Source of the DNA: Colius striatus
Lineage: Eukaryota; Chordata; Aves; Coliiformes; Coliidae
Assembly: GCF_028858725.1 (NCBI RefSeq)
Contig: NC_084761.1
Coordinates: 21,048,501 to 21,112,500, forward strand
Direction of reading: 5' to 3'
Length of the DNA stretch: 64,000 nt
Shown: piece by piece, positions 25,401 through 35,079 of the stretch
Numbering within the stretch: position 1 is the first letter of the stretch
Layout: each line of letters starts with the position of its first letter
Program-made: the position numbers and the translations under genes
Notes under the pieces: generated by a model
Databases searched by the model: none
What the model was told of the DNA's origin: nothing
What the model saw: only the letters and a program-made list of their open reading frames with translations

Positions 25401-28400
25401 GACACTGTTTTCTCAAGAGTCTCCAAATCAATCTGTTTGGCTGTAAGATCTTCTTTAACTTTATGGAGCATTTCCTTGGTTGCCTTGAGTTGGGCAGTCA
25501 AAGTGGAGATTCTTCCAATGCTTTCATTTTTTTCCTTAACTGCAGCCATCTGAATAACAGTAATATAAGAACCAAGTGAAATGTTAATTTCTGCCTTTAG
25601 AATTTCATGTCACATCTCTGGTTTTCTACAGTTCATCTTAAACACCTGAGTTCTGGTCTATAGTAACTGCATGCTACTTATGGTTTTCCTTTCTCTTTCT
25701 CCATTTTAATAAATGAAGTATTGCTTAGAATATAGAATTTTTAATCATAGAAAGAGAAAAATGTTAAATTGATATAAAAATGAATAAACAGGTAATGTCA
25801 GTGCAAAATTTAGAGCAGTTGTGTCTAAAGATGTCTAAGTGTAACTCAACTCACTGGACTGTAAGATGGAGGGAAAAAAGTATAAATTGAATAATCTATT
25901 ACCAATTTTATTCCTACAGGGAGCAATGTGCACCATTTAAAGCACAAAGCACCTTGACCCAGGAGCTGTTAATAGTACAAAACAGAAAGAAGAGAAGAAC
26001 AAACTTCCGGGTGGGAGGATTTTAAATGGATTGAGAAAATGTAGAACCATGTGTGAAGTAGCACAAACTTGTAGTTGGTTGGAAAATAAAGGAATTAACT
26101 TGATCTTTACTCATAAAGCAAAGTGGATTACCTAATTGCAGCTCAGTTTTGAGGGGCTGAATTCCTGAAAAAAGGGGAAGGTGCTACAAGTCAGAGTCTA
26201 TGAATCTACTTTGCCAGAAGTAAATCTTTCTGACATAGCACTGCATTCAGCTTAGGGTTATAAACACAAATTTCATTGTGTTCTCATAAGCACTACATAA
26301 AGTGAGGCATTGCAAAGGCCTTTAATTTACCCATTATTTTGATAGAAATGCTCACCATTGAAAATACAATCTTCAATAGCTCTTTTATACCCAGCAGTAT
26401 CAAATGTTCTGGATATTTACAAAATGGTATTTTGGAGGTTTACAGTCAAAACCAAACACACTTCCAGCAGAACATTCATTTCTCCTAAGGCTTGTATATC
26501 AAAAATAAAAACGAATAATAGTGCTTCTAATTCTTTGTCATTAAAAACAAATGAAGACTGGACAGGTCAGATTAATAGAAAAGAAATGCAAATTCTGACT
26601 GTCATGTATCTGCATCTTTGGAAGGAAAATTTTGTCACGAGGCCTCCCAACCCTGGTCACCAGAGTCAGAGTACTCCTGTCTGAAGCACAGCTCCTATTC
26701 TGAGTCAGCACACCTATTCTGAGCTCTATCACACTGCAGTTGCTTACCAACCTGGTGCTCCATTTGCCTGCAACCCTCAGTCCTTGTTTCCTTCACCGTG
26801 TTTTCCATGCGCTGCAATTGCATGTTTTTGTTGTCTAGTTCTCTCCTTAGATGGTCAATGGTGATGATGTTGTCTGTGTTCCGGTCCCAAAATCGCTTAT
26901 TCTGCTCTTTTTTGAGACTTAGTTCTATCTCTTTTTTGTGAAGTTGAGTCTAAAAGAAATCAATTTCCCCCCTTGAATCACATCTAGGATTTTTTGTTCT
27001 TTCTCTTAACATTAGCAACATTCAATTACACAATTACATATCTGAATAGGAACTACTGCATTGATTTACACTTCAGATAAGACAGAAATATTTGCTAAAC
27101 TAACACCTCCTACAACCAAGTAGTAACTTTCAACTTCATATAGCACTGCTATAATTATTTTAAAGCAGGTAACATCTCAGTGCTGAAGACTTTCATGTCC
27201 TTTATATCTATGCCAAAATCAGTATAAGCTACAAAATGAAAAACAACAAAGCACTGCATTACATGCCAAGGAAGGTGGATCTTGATAAATACTTTCTTTA
27301 CCAATAGTAAGAATTGTTCATTGCTTGTTTCACTTCATGAAGTAATTTCTCACTTGTTCTCCAGAGCTTAAATCTTTTCCACCTCAGACATAATCCTAAC
27401 AGTACATAATTGTAATTATAAATGATAATTTAAAATGTAAAGAATATTTAAATACTGACATACACATTTCAGCACCACAATTTAAAAAATTACAAACTTA
27501 AAATGTGTCCAAACTTAATTACCAATAGACATTTATACCAGTCATAACTTTTCCTGTTGTTAACTATGTGCATATTGTTGAAGCAGAGAATTAAGCAGGA
27601 AGCTCAGAGAATGGCAGAATGAAAACATGAGATGAAGCCACAGAAACAAAAGGAATCCTAAAATTAGATTCCTAGCCTGCAATTATGCAGTGATTATTCT
27701 GACTCCAGTCTCCTCTATAGCTATGTACAATCTGTAGGAAATATTTACACCACCATATTATTGGATAGGAGAACACCTATACATTGAATGAAATAATTTT
27801 AACATTTTCTTCAGAAGCACTGTGGCACTAACTGGACAAACAAACTTAATAAAACCACACAAATCAATATCCCAAAACTCTGTCATTAAGGGATAATCTT
27901 ACGTAGGAAGAAAAGCAAGGCTATTTGTAGTATAGCAAGTCATCTGGGATGAAACTAATCTTATGTAGCACATTTTTTTATAATGTATATTCAGTGTGTG
28001 AGTATTCTCAATCAATCACAAAGGAATGTTTAATGCTGTTAGGAAAATCTCAGATATGTCTTGCAAAATATGTGTTAAGGGATCAAAGTTTGTTAACAGA
28101 TGGATTTAAACTGTGAGGTAAAAGCAAAGATGACTCAGCATCTGTAATATGGTTTACAGAGGATTCAAGGATTTTGAATTTATGACAAAGTTAATCCTTA
28201 ATTCTGAATGTCCTGCATTGCTAAAGGCAAGGGCATTTGGGAATTTTTTTTCACAGCTCATTCAAATTTATGATAAAAAATAATCCTCAAATAATTACAA
28301 GGGTGCTGCTGCACTTTGGAAACAAATAAAGTGCAATCCTGACAGCAGCAGTAAAGAAAGTCTTTCAGAAAGCAAGATTTTTTTTCAATACTATACCAAC

Positions 28401-31400
28401 AACTGATGAATCCGGTCACTGAGATTTCCAGATTCTTGGCTGCATTGATCCTGGCCTGTCTGAGCTTCTGCTATCTCAGAATGAGCTAAGTGCAGCTGCT
28501 TCTCAAGATCTTTGACCTAGAATAAAGACAAATATTCATTAGGAATTATCTTACTGTATTCTATTTTAAATCATACATCAGATTTCTACTTTTCTTCTAG
28601 GTTTTCCTTGAAAGAAGTCCATATATCATCTTTTGGCTCAGCAGAGTTAGTCCGTAAGTGTATTCAGAATCATGTTGACTTCTTTTAGTGACCAAGATCA
28701 ATTTCACTGCAGAGTTAACTGAGATTCCTGAGAATGACCTGGCTTCCACCCTAATCCATAGCTCTTCAAAAATTCTTTGTCTACACCATAAACACTGAAT
28801 AGAATGGGAAAAGAGTTACTTTAGAAAAAAAAGTTCAAGCTCCTTGATGATTTGCAGTATTACAAGTTAGAAACGGCAATATAACATTAGTATAAATCAA
28901 ATGCAACTTATATGGAACCATTCAATGTGAAAATACATGAAATCTCCTACAATGGTCTTCTGATTAACACTTAAGATCTGCAGTTTCTCTTTTGACTAAC
29001 ACCAGAACCTGGATATTTCCTCTCTACTTCCTTAAAAATGTTCCTTCAGCTTGTGACAAAAGCAATAATCTCTTCCTTTTCTGCTCTCCAGTGCTAGTCC
29101 CAAAACCTTTTCCCCAAAATGGGGCTGGGAACATCAGGATGATATTAGAGGATGTTGTCAAGAAAAGTTCTGAATTTTTTCTTTCCCAAAGTGTGTTAAA
29201 ATCAGCAATCCTAGAGCTCCAATGCTTAAGTAGCAGAAAGACATTATCAGAGCCTTTTCTTCCTATAGTTGCCAGAGGTCCCTTTTGAAAGAGGTTTCTC
29301 TCATCCTGTGGAGCCCTCCACGATGGAGGAACCTCAGCAAATCCTACATTATTTCTCCCTGAAACCCTCCTTACACAACAACTCCCTATTTCCACAGAAA
29401 ATCCAATCCTGAAGTACATCCTCTACAGAATTCAACAACTGTGCACGGCGTTATCCATCAGGCTTTTGCAGACAATGACAGAAGGAGCCATCCTCATGCA
29501 AGGCCTTTCCTGTACAATTAAGTTAACTCAGGGAGAAATGGGTCCCAAGTAAATATTCAGCCCTAATCACTTTGTGTTTAGTGATACAATAAAATTCTTC
29601 AGATGTACGTAGGCTTAACAGTACGTTTTATAGAGCTAAGGCAGAGAGATATATTTATTCCCTCACTGGAGATACATTAAGAAGGCAAACATGTTTTGCT
29701 CCAATGGTAGTCACTTTCTCTGAAAGGATGCAACTGCTGGCACTGTGTGACATGACGGACCACTCTACAATGCTTTTTAGATAAAACTAATAACATAAAC
29801 ATACACAAACTGAACACTTAGGTATTTACTTTTATACCCAAGTTAAGTACCAGATTTTCTGACTGCTGAAACTACCTGGTATCAACAACTTACAATGGCT
29901 TTGGTTTTCACTTACTCCCTTGAAAATTTTAATTGCCAAAGTGTTTTACAACCAGAGAAGCTGCAGAGAAATACCAGTTTTAAAAGATACACAGTTGTAA
30001 AAGCTTTATTTAGATTCTCTCTCACACCTTCCCAGGCATGGCTCCACATAACAGCATGAGATCATGTGATCTCCAACTGTCAACTTGTCTGCCACTAAAG
30101 TCTATCTTAGTGCTCCAGTGTATTACACTTCCTAGTCAAAAGATATTTTTATTGCACCAAGCAGTATATTCTTCTACAGACACACAAACCAAACATTTTC
30201 TGGTGTTGGCAAACTGTAAAAAATAGCCTTAAATTGATTCCCAGTTTCCAATTTTACATCTGCTATAATGTAAACATGAAAGGTAACATGCCTAAGGAGT
30301 ATACACTACAGTTATAGCTATATATATGACCTTATGCTGTGCACTGCATGATTTAAATCAAAAAATTTAGGTAAATAAACCTACCATGAAAAGCATACTA
30401 TACACTGGACTCTTCATCGAGGAACAAATACAGCGATGGAGATTAATTTACAAATTCTCTGCAGTTCAGTCATGATGCTGTGAGAAACCACTTTTGGAAC
30501 TGACTAGTATAAGTTTTGATACATGTCAGGTGGTAGAATGGATAAAAGTGAAACCTACAGAATTGATAAAACACATTGTCCCTCCTGCTCTGCTTGAAAG
30601 CGCAAGTACACGTACACCCTGGCCCCACAGGCTTGCCCTGCACATCCCTGCCATTCCATTCTCAGGTCTTTTTGGATCAGAGACTATCAGCCCTGCCAAA
30701 CTTCACAGTGCTCCTGTGACCTAAGTTTCCGTTTCCAGTAGTATGTAGGAGAAGGATGCCTAAATCCTCCCTACTTGTAAGCTAAGATGGATTTGGATAC
30801 ATCAAGCACTTCTGCATAGATTGGCTCCACTAATTTTTAGATGGAGTGAAAAGCAACTGTTTTGCAGGTCAGTTCATAAAGAAAACATGAATTATACTTC
30901 ACCAAAACCAAGAAAGTATTTAAAGATATTCACATTGTTTACAAAACTGGCATCCAAAGAGGTGAAGTAAGTGAAAGACACAGTGCACACAATACAGAAA
31001 CAGGACATAAAATACTGCAGTTGGTGACAAGGCAGAGATTCTGTGGTGGGACTGTAAGTTCCCTCCATTTGTCTGCAGTAATTCCCTGCTGTACTACCTG
31101 GAAAAAAGTTGGGTTTTGGGAAGAAATGTGGTTAAACAAAGTTTGTCAAGGCTAATGTTTTCTAATGGGATTAAGAAATGGTTTGAATACACGAGTGCAG
31201 GCCAGGCCCCAGTTTTTAATTTTTTTTCAGTTATAACTTGCTGATAAGAAGCCTCTTGATATCAGTACACGTTAAAGATTCTTAACTTACAATCTCTGCG
31301 CACCTGAATTCTTTTCAAGTGTGTTCTCTATGTTTTCCCATCCTTGCACTTAGAAAGTTACCAAAGAATTTTTCTGAGCAGTACAACTTAAATAAGAAGA

Positions 31401-34400
31401 TATTTTTACTGACTGTTTCTGAGATATTCTCTAGGGCATGGTGGAATAATGTCCTTGTCCTGCATGTGCAAGTAAAGTTTATAGAGCAGAATCATTTAAT
31501 GTATTTCCAGAAGGCATAATTTATGATATGCTCTCACTAGCTGTGGCAAAACTAGTGGAACAGGCTGCCCAGGGGAGCTGTGGAGTCTCCTTCCTTGGAG
31601 GTCTTCAAGACCTGCCTGGACATGTTCCTATGTGACCCTATCTAGGTGAGCCTGCTCCTGCAGGGGGGGTTGGACTAGATGATCTCTAAAGGTCCCTTCC
31701 GACCCCTACCATTCTATGATTGTGTTCAGTAAGTTTTTCAAAGCTAGTTTGTGTTAAAGATAACTCAAAAATAACACAGATAGAGTTAAGGGTAATGTAT
31801 CTTATTTCCTACCATTATCAAAGAGCTTATGTATCTGGAACATTTCAGATATCCACACACTCACTTCCATTGCACTAATGCTAACACACAGATCCAGACG
31901 CACCTTGTCTTCGTACATCCTCTTAGCTCCTTGTAACTCAGAATGCAGCTGTGAAACTGTAGATTCCAGGTGACTAACTTGATGTGCGTGCACTGAATTT
32001 TGGTTTCTTGTTTGTTCTCTATGAAAAGTTTTAGGTGGAGAAATTAGAAACTCTAAGAACCATGAAGCATGTAACATTTGTGGCTGTTTTCACTGCAATC
32101 AGTAGGATCATGGAAACTTACAGCTTTGGTCCCCATTCACATAAAAATTACACCTTCTGACTGGTTACATTTGCTCTCTCTCACATAAAATCACACTGAT
32201 AACTTAAGCGGTTAGTGCTGCCACCTCCTGTTCACGCTCAGTTATTAGTTGCTCAATGCTGTTTCAAAAAGAAAATACTGGTTATAATTTTCATCTTGGC
32301 AAATAGTAATTTTTCCACTGAAGAGGTAATGATATTTTTCAGTAGTAGGAAATGCAATCATTTTGGTGTCCTACTGTAAATGAAATATTATCTACTGAGT
32401 CATTGGCCCTGTTATTTTGGACAGGTTACTGTATAATGTGGGTGGATAGCTGGGCAAACTAGAACATCTTGAACAAGGAAGGATAAAGCTCTTAGTGAAA
32501 TTACTATGAGAACGTTCATATAACTGGCAAAGAGATTACTTTTGATCTGTTAAAAGTGGAACTAGTCTCCCAACAAATTCTAGAAAACCACCTATGTGAC
32601 TAATCACACTTACAAAAGTGAATAAAGCAGGAAGTTGTCAGCATGGGAAGAAAAAGCAGCAGAAAGTCAAGAGCAAATAAACATCTGTAATGGTACAATT
32701 ATTAAATGCTCAGAAACATCGTTTGCTGCCTCCAGCCACTCCCTCACCATCATCATCATCATCATCAAAGAATTATCTGTGGAACATGTGAAAAAAGTAC
32801 ATTTATGTTTTATGAACTAATAAATGGAGAACATTTACCTATTTTGATATTGCTGAAGCAGAAGCTGGGTTTGGGTCTGTGAATCTTTTTTCAATGACTC
32901 AAGTCCTTCTTCCACCTATTGTAAACATATGGCAATGTAACCCCTAAAGAAAAAACAGCTTGAACAGCAATTTTCAAAGTGTAATTTCCCCTCTTTTGCT
33001 TCCACCTTGAACTGTGAAAATGTGCAAGATAGAGGTTAAATACCAGCAATAAACCCAGTCTCAAGTTGGGGCCAGTGTAAAAGGCTGGCATACCAGCACC
33101 TGTCAGCTTAACTGCAAAGCAGCATCTGTACTTCTTTATGGCATAACCATTTCCTTGGACCAATTTAGAAGGGAGCTCATGGAGTTATCATTTTTTTTTT
33201 CTAAAAATCAGAACATGGAGTATTGGAAGGAAAAGTAACATTTTCTTTACATACCAGGACAAGCTTTTCTTTGAGGTATGACACTTCTGAGTCTAAATCT
33301 TGCAGGATGTCAGCAAATACTGTGCTCAGGTTGAGGATGTGTAGGCTAGTAATATTCTCATGCTCATAGAGTTTCTTGCCTGTGCTGTCTTTGTAGTCCA
33401 TTAGGATGCCATGCAGTTCCACAAGTACTTTCTCATGGCTGTGGATCATCTTTTTCAGATGCTCAGTTTGGCTGTCAGACTCCCTAAGCATCTCCTCCTG
33501 CAGCTGGTTGGCAGCTTCCAGTTCTTTAATAGTATTTTTTAGCTGTATTTTTACATTCTCTTGGCTCTGAGATTCCTTTTGTCTGAATTTGGAAACCAAA
33601 GAAATAATTCAGAGAGCAGGATTCACAACACAGATTTTTATCCTAATAGGTATAATACTTATGTTGAGAAACTGCTGTTTTTTTGCAACTACATAATAAG
33701 CCCTTTTCTAAACCAAAGTGCCAAAGTTTCATCATCTTCACTCCTGAGGGCAAATTTCTCACTTAGGAGATCTGGTCTACATCTCAAAGCCCATATATAC
33801 ACTTTCCATAACACATCCCTCTTGCCCTTCATACCTAGTGTCCTGAAGTATATCTCTTTCCCACTGCACTTCCATCAGTTTGGTCTGCAAAACAGCAATG
33901 ATCAGTCTTAAATTGATTTTCTGTTGCACACGTAGGAAAAAAAAAAACAAACAAGCAACCAAGCTAACTCAACTCAAATAGTGAAATATAACCTAAAAAA
34001 AGGAGAGAAAAGTGTCTGAGATCAGTATGAATATAGGGATTCTTCTTCTTTAAAAAAAAAAAAAAAAGACTTAGAAACATCTCTTAGTGAATCAGTTTGG
34101 CACCCTATGCTGTGGTGGACTGACTATGCATGGAACACTGTTAGAAGGATTGTGCCAACAACATTGCTATCCATTGCCTATTTCTGTTTGTCAAATGGCA
34201 TGTGGGAATCATGATGGACAAGTACAATTCACACAGGCAAGTAGCTGCTCAAAATAGCGCTGGCACAACTGTCTAAACACTCAGCAATGACAGAAGCAAC
34301 AAAAGCTCATCTGTACTTAAGAAGCTGCCCCAAATTTGCTACTCACTTCATCCTTATTCTTCTGCAAATTTCTACCTATCTGTGAGTATTCTTCCAGAAT

Positions 34401-35079
34401 GTCTTCCAAAGGTTCTTTGCCTGCATCACTCATGTTTTTTCTCAGAACCTGTATGTATTTCATATTTGGAACAGAAGACACTGCTACCATTACCAGAACA
34501 GGCTGAGTTTTCGATCACAGCACTGAGAATGGAAGAAGCTAAAACATTCTGGTTGCCAAGAAATGGGCTAGCAGCACCTGAAAGGCAGATAAATGTAAGT
34601 ATTGAAACAAGAGTTGTTACATGAGAACAAACTGTCATCTGCCCAAAGTGGGCATTAGTGCCTCTCAGCACCTCTCAATCGGCTGCCAAACTGAGGAATT
34701 GCCTTTTCTAAGGACAACAAACCCAACGAATTCTCAGGTTGCACACAGGGTAGGGAATGCCACAGTGTTCAGAGAACACTGCAAAACTGCTCTCCATTCC
34801 CCTTGGGCTTGTGTCAGCAAGAGCTGTTCAAGATGCAGGGCCTGAAGAGGATTCAACTTAAAATATGAAACACAAACTTCTGGGTATGCTTCTAAATCCT
34901 ATAATAGCCTGCAATGTTTACAGCCATCTACTCCCAAATCTTGTTCTGAAATCTGTTTAATACTTGCCTACACTAGGCATACTGCTGCTTGGTAAAGACT
35001 CCTCATGACTCAAAGAGTGTATCAGTGATTCCAGTGGGAACTTTGTGGTTTCTTCGTGGAGTTTCAGTGGCTCTTTCAT
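7374..35079 (-). CDS. CCDC158: CCDC158, coiled-coil domain-containing protein 158 (20 coding exons)
   Basis: Long heptad-rich coiled-coil protein of poorly known function, reconstructed from 20 minus-strand exons listed separately. All junctions are phase-compatible except a one-base frameshift in exon 2 and a non-GT donor at exon 19. The summed coding length is 3205 bases, i.e. 1068 codons with the stop plus one extra base that matches the exon 2 frameshift; human CCDC158 is about 1113 residues. Identity rests on many blocks I recognise from the human protein: [32 protein letters not shown].(S/A)TKEML, QLVGQH-like [36 protein letters not shown] and SSMIR near the C-terminus. The middle is almost entirely coiled coil (exons 3-14); the C-terminal third is Ser/Pro-rich and less conserved. 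The order of exons matches the human protein from N- to C-terminus. One mammalian exon is represented only by a stop-bearing relic at 32154-32258. Introns hold CR1 pieces at 9.3, 19.8, 21.35 and 31.6 kb and otherwise unremarkable A+T-rich DNA. Whether this copy still makes full-length protein is open. Confidence 0.93.
7988..8036. repeat. 10-bp tandem repeat (TATGATACAT / GATGATACAT)
   Basis: Four to five near-perfect copies of a decamer in the last CCDC158 intron. The two unit variants differ only in the first base. Confidence 0.9.
8655..8759 (-). CDS. CCDC158: CCDC158 exon 19, donor not GT
   Basis: Encodes [20 protein letters not shown] then [15 protein letters not shown], matching human KDSQSPPIETTGKTCRKLQNRLESLQTLVEDLQLKNQ. 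Acceptor TTTTCCCAG. Phase and the human junction put the exon end after CCAAG, but the next bases are ATGCCA rather than GT. Reading on gives D-A-R-I-Y and a TAA at 8640-8638. Either the +1 base is changed (GT to AT) or the bird transcript ends in a different way. Confidence 0.85.
9317..9436 (+). mobile_element. CR1 LINE 3' fragment, diverged
   Basis: Contains GGTTGGACTTGATGATCTTA, AAGGTCTTTTCCAAC and the ATTCTGTGATTCTGTGAT end. The upstream part (GGTGCTGAGGGATATGGTTT) fits the same CR1 subfamily. Antisense to CCDC158 transcription. Confidence 0.85.
11220..11429 (-). CDS. CCDC158: CCDC158 exon 18
   Basis: Encodes [20 protein letters not shown], then [16 protein letters not shown], matching human SFNSSPKKSPVHSLLTSS with a short insertion. 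Acceptor GATTTCTCCTAG, donor ATAG|GTAAGT; phase 1 at both ends. Another acceptor 44 bases upstream (TTTTCAG) would not fit the phase of exon 17. Confidence 0.87.
12999..13066 (-). CDS. CCDC158: CCDC158 exon 17
   Basis: A 68-base exon between CCTTTCAG and the consensus donor TTG|GTAAGT. It encodes [20 protein letters not shown] plus FL, resembling human REPVTLHAGDREDPSGCFTF. The phases (2 in, 1 out) fit exons 16 and 18 exactly. The match is short, so this exon rests on phase and splice sites as much as on similarity. Confidence 0.78.
14145..14187. repeat. short direct repeat (ACAAAACCTTCTTGCTCTA, two copies)
   Basis: Two identical 19-base copies separated by a few bases (14146-14164 and 14169-14187), in a CCDC158 intron. 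A recent slippage-type duplication. Confidence 0.85.
16021..16184 (-). CDS. CCDC158: CCDC158 exon 16
   Basis: Encodes [20 protein letters not shown] then [20 protein letters not shown], parallel to human TRDLKQLLQELRSVINEEPAVSLSKTEED. Acceptor TTATTTCAG, donor CAGT|GTAAGA. Ends in phase 2, which fits exon 17. Confidence 0.88.
18162..18287 (-). CDS. CCDC158: CCDC158 exon 15
   Basis: Forty-two codons starting [17 protein letters not shown] (human ELQGPGYTSNSSLKPRL), then a Ser/Leu/Pro-rich stretch ending SCTTH. Acceptor TTTTTCCACAG, donor CAT|GTGAGT. Only the first ten residues align closely; the rest is diverged, as expected for the non-coiled tail. Confidence 0.88.
19622..19714 (-). CDS. CCDC158: CCDC158 exon 14
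   Basis: Thirty-one codons, [20 protein letters not shown] then [11 protein letters not shown], matching human ASLQFAECQDIIQRQEQESVRLKLQHTLDIK. Acceptor CCTCTCTAACAG and consensus donor AAA|GTAAGT. This is the end of the continuous coiled coil. A CR1 copy starts 46 bases before the acceptor. Confidence 0.95.
19761..20214 (-). mobile_element. CR1 LINE, 5'-truncated, about 450 bp
   Basis: Begins with GAATCACAGAATGGTGGGGT and continues GGAAGGGACCTC...CAAGCAGGTCCACC...GGGCAGCCTGTGCCAGGGCT, the reverse complement of the CR1 3' part. It lies in the sense direction of CCDC158. Stops and indels show it is not active. Confidence 0.95.
21125..21283 (-). CDS. CCDC158: CCDC158 exon 13
   Basis: Fifty-three codons: [20 protein letters not shown], then [17 protein letters not shown] and MEIALDK, matching human EKHFLKEEKSKLSQELSTVA, AGELEVLRSQERRLKEK and MEVALDK. 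Acceptor TTAAATTCAG, donor AAG|GTAATT. A CR1 tail begins 67 bases before the acceptor. Confidence 0.95.
21351..21450 (-). mobile_element. CR1 LINE 3' end fragment, about 100 bp
   Basis: CACAGAATCACAGAATGGTA, then GGTTGGAAAGGACCTTTAGA, then CAGGTCCACCTAGATCAGGT: a CR1 tail in reverse orientation, sense to CCDC158. Confidence 0.93.
22078..22190 (-). CDS. CCDC158: CCDC158 exon 12
   Basis: Encodes [20 protein letters not shown] then [18 protein letters not shown], the best conserved block of the protein against human. Acceptor TCTTTTACAG. The donor is either AAG|GTTGTA (end 22078, as in human) or three bases further, GTT|GTAAGA (end 22075), a stronger site that would add one Val. Both keep the frame. 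Confidence 0.93.
22630..22782 (-). CDS. CCDC158: CCDC158 exon 11
   Basis: Encodes (E)[49 protein letters not shown], matching human [48 protein letters not shown] in blocks. Acceptor ACTCTCACCAG, donor AATG|GTAATC. Both ends are in phase 1. Confidence 0.95.
24110..24299 (-). CDS. CCDC158: CCDC158 exon 10
   Basis: Encodes [29 protein letters not shown], then [20 protein letters not shown], matching human [29 protein letters not shown] and KDIKQERDQLLNEVKTSRSE. Acceptor TTAATTAAGTAG, donor GCAG|GTAGGC. Ends in phase 1. Confidence 0.95.
25067..25549 (-). CDS. CCDC158: CCDC158 exon 9 (largest exon)
   Basis: 483 bases, 161 codons, phase 0 at both ends; acceptor GTTATTCAG, donor AAG|GTGTGT. Contains [29 protein letters not shown]-like MQELQHLKN, and [20 protein letters not shown], all matching human CCDC158. 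Continuous coiled coil with no proline. Confidence 0.96.
26752..26949 (-). CDS. CCDC158: CCDC158 exon 8
   Basis: Sixty-six codons with [19 protein letters not shown] and [20 protein letters not shown], matching human KREKELSLEKEQNKRLWDR and [19 protein letters not shown]. Acceptor TTTCTTTTAG; donor CAG|GTTGGT is a weak match, and a better GTAAGC four bases on would break the frame. Confidence 0.94.
28397..28516 (-). CDS. CCDC158: CCDC158 exon 7
   Basis: Forty codons: [20 protein letters not shown] followed by [20 protein letters not shown], matching human EELEKQLVLANSELTEARTERDQFSQESGNLDDQLQKLL. Acceptor TTCTAG, donor TTG|GTATAG. In phase 0 at both ends. The preceding intron (28517-31903) carries a CR1 piece. 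Confidence 0.94.
31551..31723 (+). mobile_element. CR1 LINE 3' fragment, about 170 bp
   Basis: CAGGCTGCCCAGGGGAGCTG, CTTCAAGACCTGCCTGGACA, GGTTGGACTAGATGATCTCT and the CATTCTATGAT end. Close to the CR1 consensus, so it is a relatively young copy. Antisense to CCDC158. Confidence 0.95.
31904..32018 (-). CDS. CCDC158: CCDC158 exon 6
   Basis: Encodes [20 protein letters not shown] then [18 protein letters not shown], matching human [38 protein letters not shown]. Acceptor TTTTCATAG, donor AAG|GTGCGT. It begins with the third base of a codon and ends in phase 0. Confidence 0.95.
32154..32258 (-). pseudogene. CCDC158: CCDC158 relic exon (between exons 5 and 6), two in-frame stops
   Basis: After a possible acceptor GAAACAG, the frame reads [17 protein letters not shown], clearly parallel to human IEQLISEHEVEITGLT. 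It then meets TAA within three codons and a second TAA ten codons later. A possible donor AGAAG|GTGTAA at 32153 would give 105 bases, a multiple of three, starting and ending in the same phase as its neighbours. The polypyrimidine tract before the acceptor is poor. Exon 5 joins exon 6 directly in frame without it. The best reading is a former coding exon that has decayed and is skipped. A sequence error alone would have to explain two stops. Confidence 0.7.
32747..32767. repeat. (CAT)n microsatellite
   Basis: About seven CAT/ATC units in the intron between exon 5 and the relic exon of CCDC158. Confidence 0.85.
32839..32915 (-). CDS. CCDC158: CCDC158 exon 5
   Basis: Encodes [20 protein letters not shown] then QQYQN, matching human VEDQLEALKSESQNKIELLLQQHQD. 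Acceptor TTTACAATAG, donor AATAG|GTAAAT. It ends with two bases (AG). These can be completed either by the C of the relic exon at 32258 or by the A of exon 6 at 32018; only the second keeps an open frame. Confidence 0.92.
33255..33582 (-). CDS. CCDC158: CCDC158 exon 4
   Basis: A 328-base exon with 109 full codons; acceptor CAAATTCAG and donor CTG|GTATGT. It encodes [11 protein letters not shown]...[12 protein letters not shown]...[15 protein letters not shown]...[16 protein letters not shown], matching human RRESQSQEDLR...LEAAKCLKEDML...GKKICEHDSMSTLHF...ILRELDTEISYLKGR block by block. Ends in phase 0. Confidence 0.95.
33835..33920 (-). CDS. CCDC158: CCDC158 exon 3
   Basis: Acceptor: a long T tract then CAACAG; donor: ACTAG|GTATGA. 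It starts in phase 0 and ends in phase 2. It encodes [19 protein letters not shown] followed by WERDILQDT, matching human FYLRQSVIDLQTKLQEMQMERD. This is the first strongly coiled-coil block. The bird sequence is shorter than human by several residues at the exon 2/3 junction. Confidence 0.88.
34052..34067. repeat. A16 homopolymer
   Basis: An uninterrupted A run in CCDC158 intron 2, on the minus strand a T run. It is flanked by TTCTTCTTCTT. Confidence 0.85.
34347..34577 (-). CDS. CCDC158: CCDC158 exon 2, with a frameshift
   Basis: Acceptor TGCCTTTCAG and donor GAA|GTGAGT. The first part reads GAASPF...[13 protein letters not shown]...SKYEI, parallel to human FVSSIRGTIIENT...PKYEV. The second part reads [13 protein letters not shown], parallel to human GKEHFERVLEEYS, but in the next frame. 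The two frames meet at an A6 run (plus-strand T6, 34435-34440). With five A the exon would be 230 bases and join both neighbours in phase. As written, the first frame stops at TGA 34428-34426. An ATG at 34433-34431 opens the second frame ([11 protein letters not shown]) and could serve as an internal start. Confidence 0.8.
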
